From: an uncultured Clostridia bacterium
Lineage (GTDB): Bacteria; Bacillota; Clostridia; Christensenellales; Aristaeellaceae
Length of the DNA: 5,822 nt
Reading direction: 5' to 3'
Assembly: GCA_946042585.1 (NCBI GenBank)
Contig: CAMGDO010000070.1
Coordinates: 1 to 5,822 of the forward strand
Part shown: positions 5,150 to 5,822 of the stretch, piece after piece
Numbering within the stretch: the first letter of the stretch is position 1
Layout: every line of letters starts with the position of its first letter
Translations under genes and position numbers: made by a program
The notes under the pieces: generated by a model
The model's database searches: none
The model's input: the letters and a program-made list of their open reading frames with translations, nothing else
What the model was told of the DNA's origin: nothing

Positions 5150-5822
5150 TTATGCCACCTTTTTTTCCTGCTCAGCATCTTTTTCCTTGAGCATTTTCAT
5201 AACTGGTAGTATCATGGGGAGGGTGAGCGCCACCGCCAGCACATCGGCAGAGGCCTGCGCCACCTGCACGCCCGTCGCTCCCAGCAGCGGAGGCAGCAGC
5301 AGAATCATAGGCACAAAGCAGATGCCGTTGCGCGCCATGGCGAGGATGGATGCGCGCAGCGCCATGCCCATCGTCTGCATGGCCATGTTGCTGCAGAACA
5401 CCAATGACGTGAGGGGAAATACCGCGCACTGGAAGCGCAGCGTTCTTACGCCAAAGTCAATGACGGCCTGATCGTTGCTGAACAGCCGGATGACGTGGCT
5501 GGACACGCTCAGGCCGATGGCGGAAATGACCAGCATGGCGGCAAACATCACCTTGAGAGTGAAGAAGAAGCCCTGGCGCACGCGCCCATAGAGCTTCGCG
5601 CCATAGTTAAAGCCGCATACCGGCTGGAAGCCCTGACCAAAGCCGATGATCGCCGAGGCGCAGAACTGCATCATCCGGTTGACAATGCCGATGGCCGCCA
5701 CGGCCGCGTCGATGGTTTCGGGGGTGACGCCGCCATAGGTGCTGGCAGCCACATTCATCAGAATGCTGGCCACGCTGCCCAGCCCCTGCCTGCACAGGGA
5801 GGGCAGACCGCCCATGAAGATG
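5150..5822 (-). CDS. MATE-family multidrug/metabolite transporter, C-terminal half, cut by window edge
   Basis: MATE proteins are 12-helix membrane antiporters that export drugs or metabolites using a sodium or proton gradient. About 223 C-terminal residues are visible, roughly half of the usual 450. The reading frame is open to the right edge; the first ATG seen (5815-5813) is an internal Met, preceded by Ile-Phe. The typical repeat-two opening GLPSLCRQGLGSVASILMN is followed by the family signature IGFGQGFQPVCGFNYGA (57-73 counted from that Met), and by hydrophobic helices near 85-106, 128-148, 164-180 and 186-207. The tail is charged and lysine-rich (KEKDAEQEKKVA). The stop TAA (5152-5150) is 2 nt before the fucosidase start. 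Substrate cannot be deduced; the partner gene hints at a sugar-linked compound, but MATE proteins often sit beside unrelated genes. Confidence 0.92.
   Translation of the reverse strand, partial: IFMGGLPSLCRQGLGSVASILMNVAASTYGGVTPETIDAAVAAIGIVNRMMQFCASAIIGFGQGFQPVCGFNYGAKLYGRVRQGFFFTLKVMFAAMLVISAIGLSVSSHVIRLFSNDQAVIDFGVRTLRFQCAVFPLTSLVFCSNMAMQTMGMALRASILAMARNGICFVPMILLLPPLLGATGVQVAQASADVLAVALTLPMILPVMKMLKEKDAEQEKKVA

Noticed and set aside
3840..5471. Plus-strand open frame of 543 codons opposite the fucosidase and transporter
   Set aside because: It covers a certain GH29 gene with all its motifs and begins beside the terminator. It has no ribosome site or recognisable domain, so it is a shadow frame.

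Overview
The window looks like a chromosomal segment from a fairly G+C-rich, Gram-positive-type bacterium, most likely a gut Clostridia lineage of the Oscillospiraceae or Christensenellaceae kind. This is an inference from strong AGGAGG-type ribosome sites, sigma-A-like promoters, short intergenic gaps, a rho-independent terminator and carbohydrate genes (alpha-glucan phosphorylase, amylomaltase, alpha-L-fucosidase). No mobile element, CRISPR array, tRNA or rRNA is visible.

Layout. Positions 1-1875 (minus strand) hold an alpha-glucan operon: malQ (4-alpha-glucanotransferase, complete) followed after 15 nt by an alpha-glucan phosphorylase gene that runs off the left edge after 123 codons. Together they recycle maltodextrin or glycogen: MalQ rebuilds longer chains from short ones, and the phosphorylase shortens them to glucose-1-phosphate. 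A good sigma-A-like promoter (TTTACA, 17 nt, TAGAAT) lies 5' of malQ, and an 8-bp inverted repeat straddles its -10 box. Positions 1876-2022 are a divergent intergenic region. Its other side carries an extended -10 promoter for a rightward unit: trmO (tRNA m6t6A37 methyltransferase), a Dabb-domain protein, and then, after a 130-nt structured gap, an exported protein of unknown function with a weak resemblance to FMN-binding split barrels.

A perfect 10-bp stem with T-runs on both strands (3811-3836) separates that unit from a convergent minus-strand operon at 3852-5822. This contains the C-terminal half of a MATE-family transporter (cut by the right edge) and, two bases after its stop codon, a complete cytoplasmic GH29 alpha-L-fucosidase. 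The tight spacing implies translational coupling.

Most of the window is ordinary metabolic and housekeeping sequence. The points most worth checking are the operator-like inverted repeats in the malQ/trmO divergent region, the cre-like site early in malQ, the exported split-barrel-like protein with its structured leader, and the MATE-fucosidase pairing. I do not see clear evidence of a wholly new multi-gene system.
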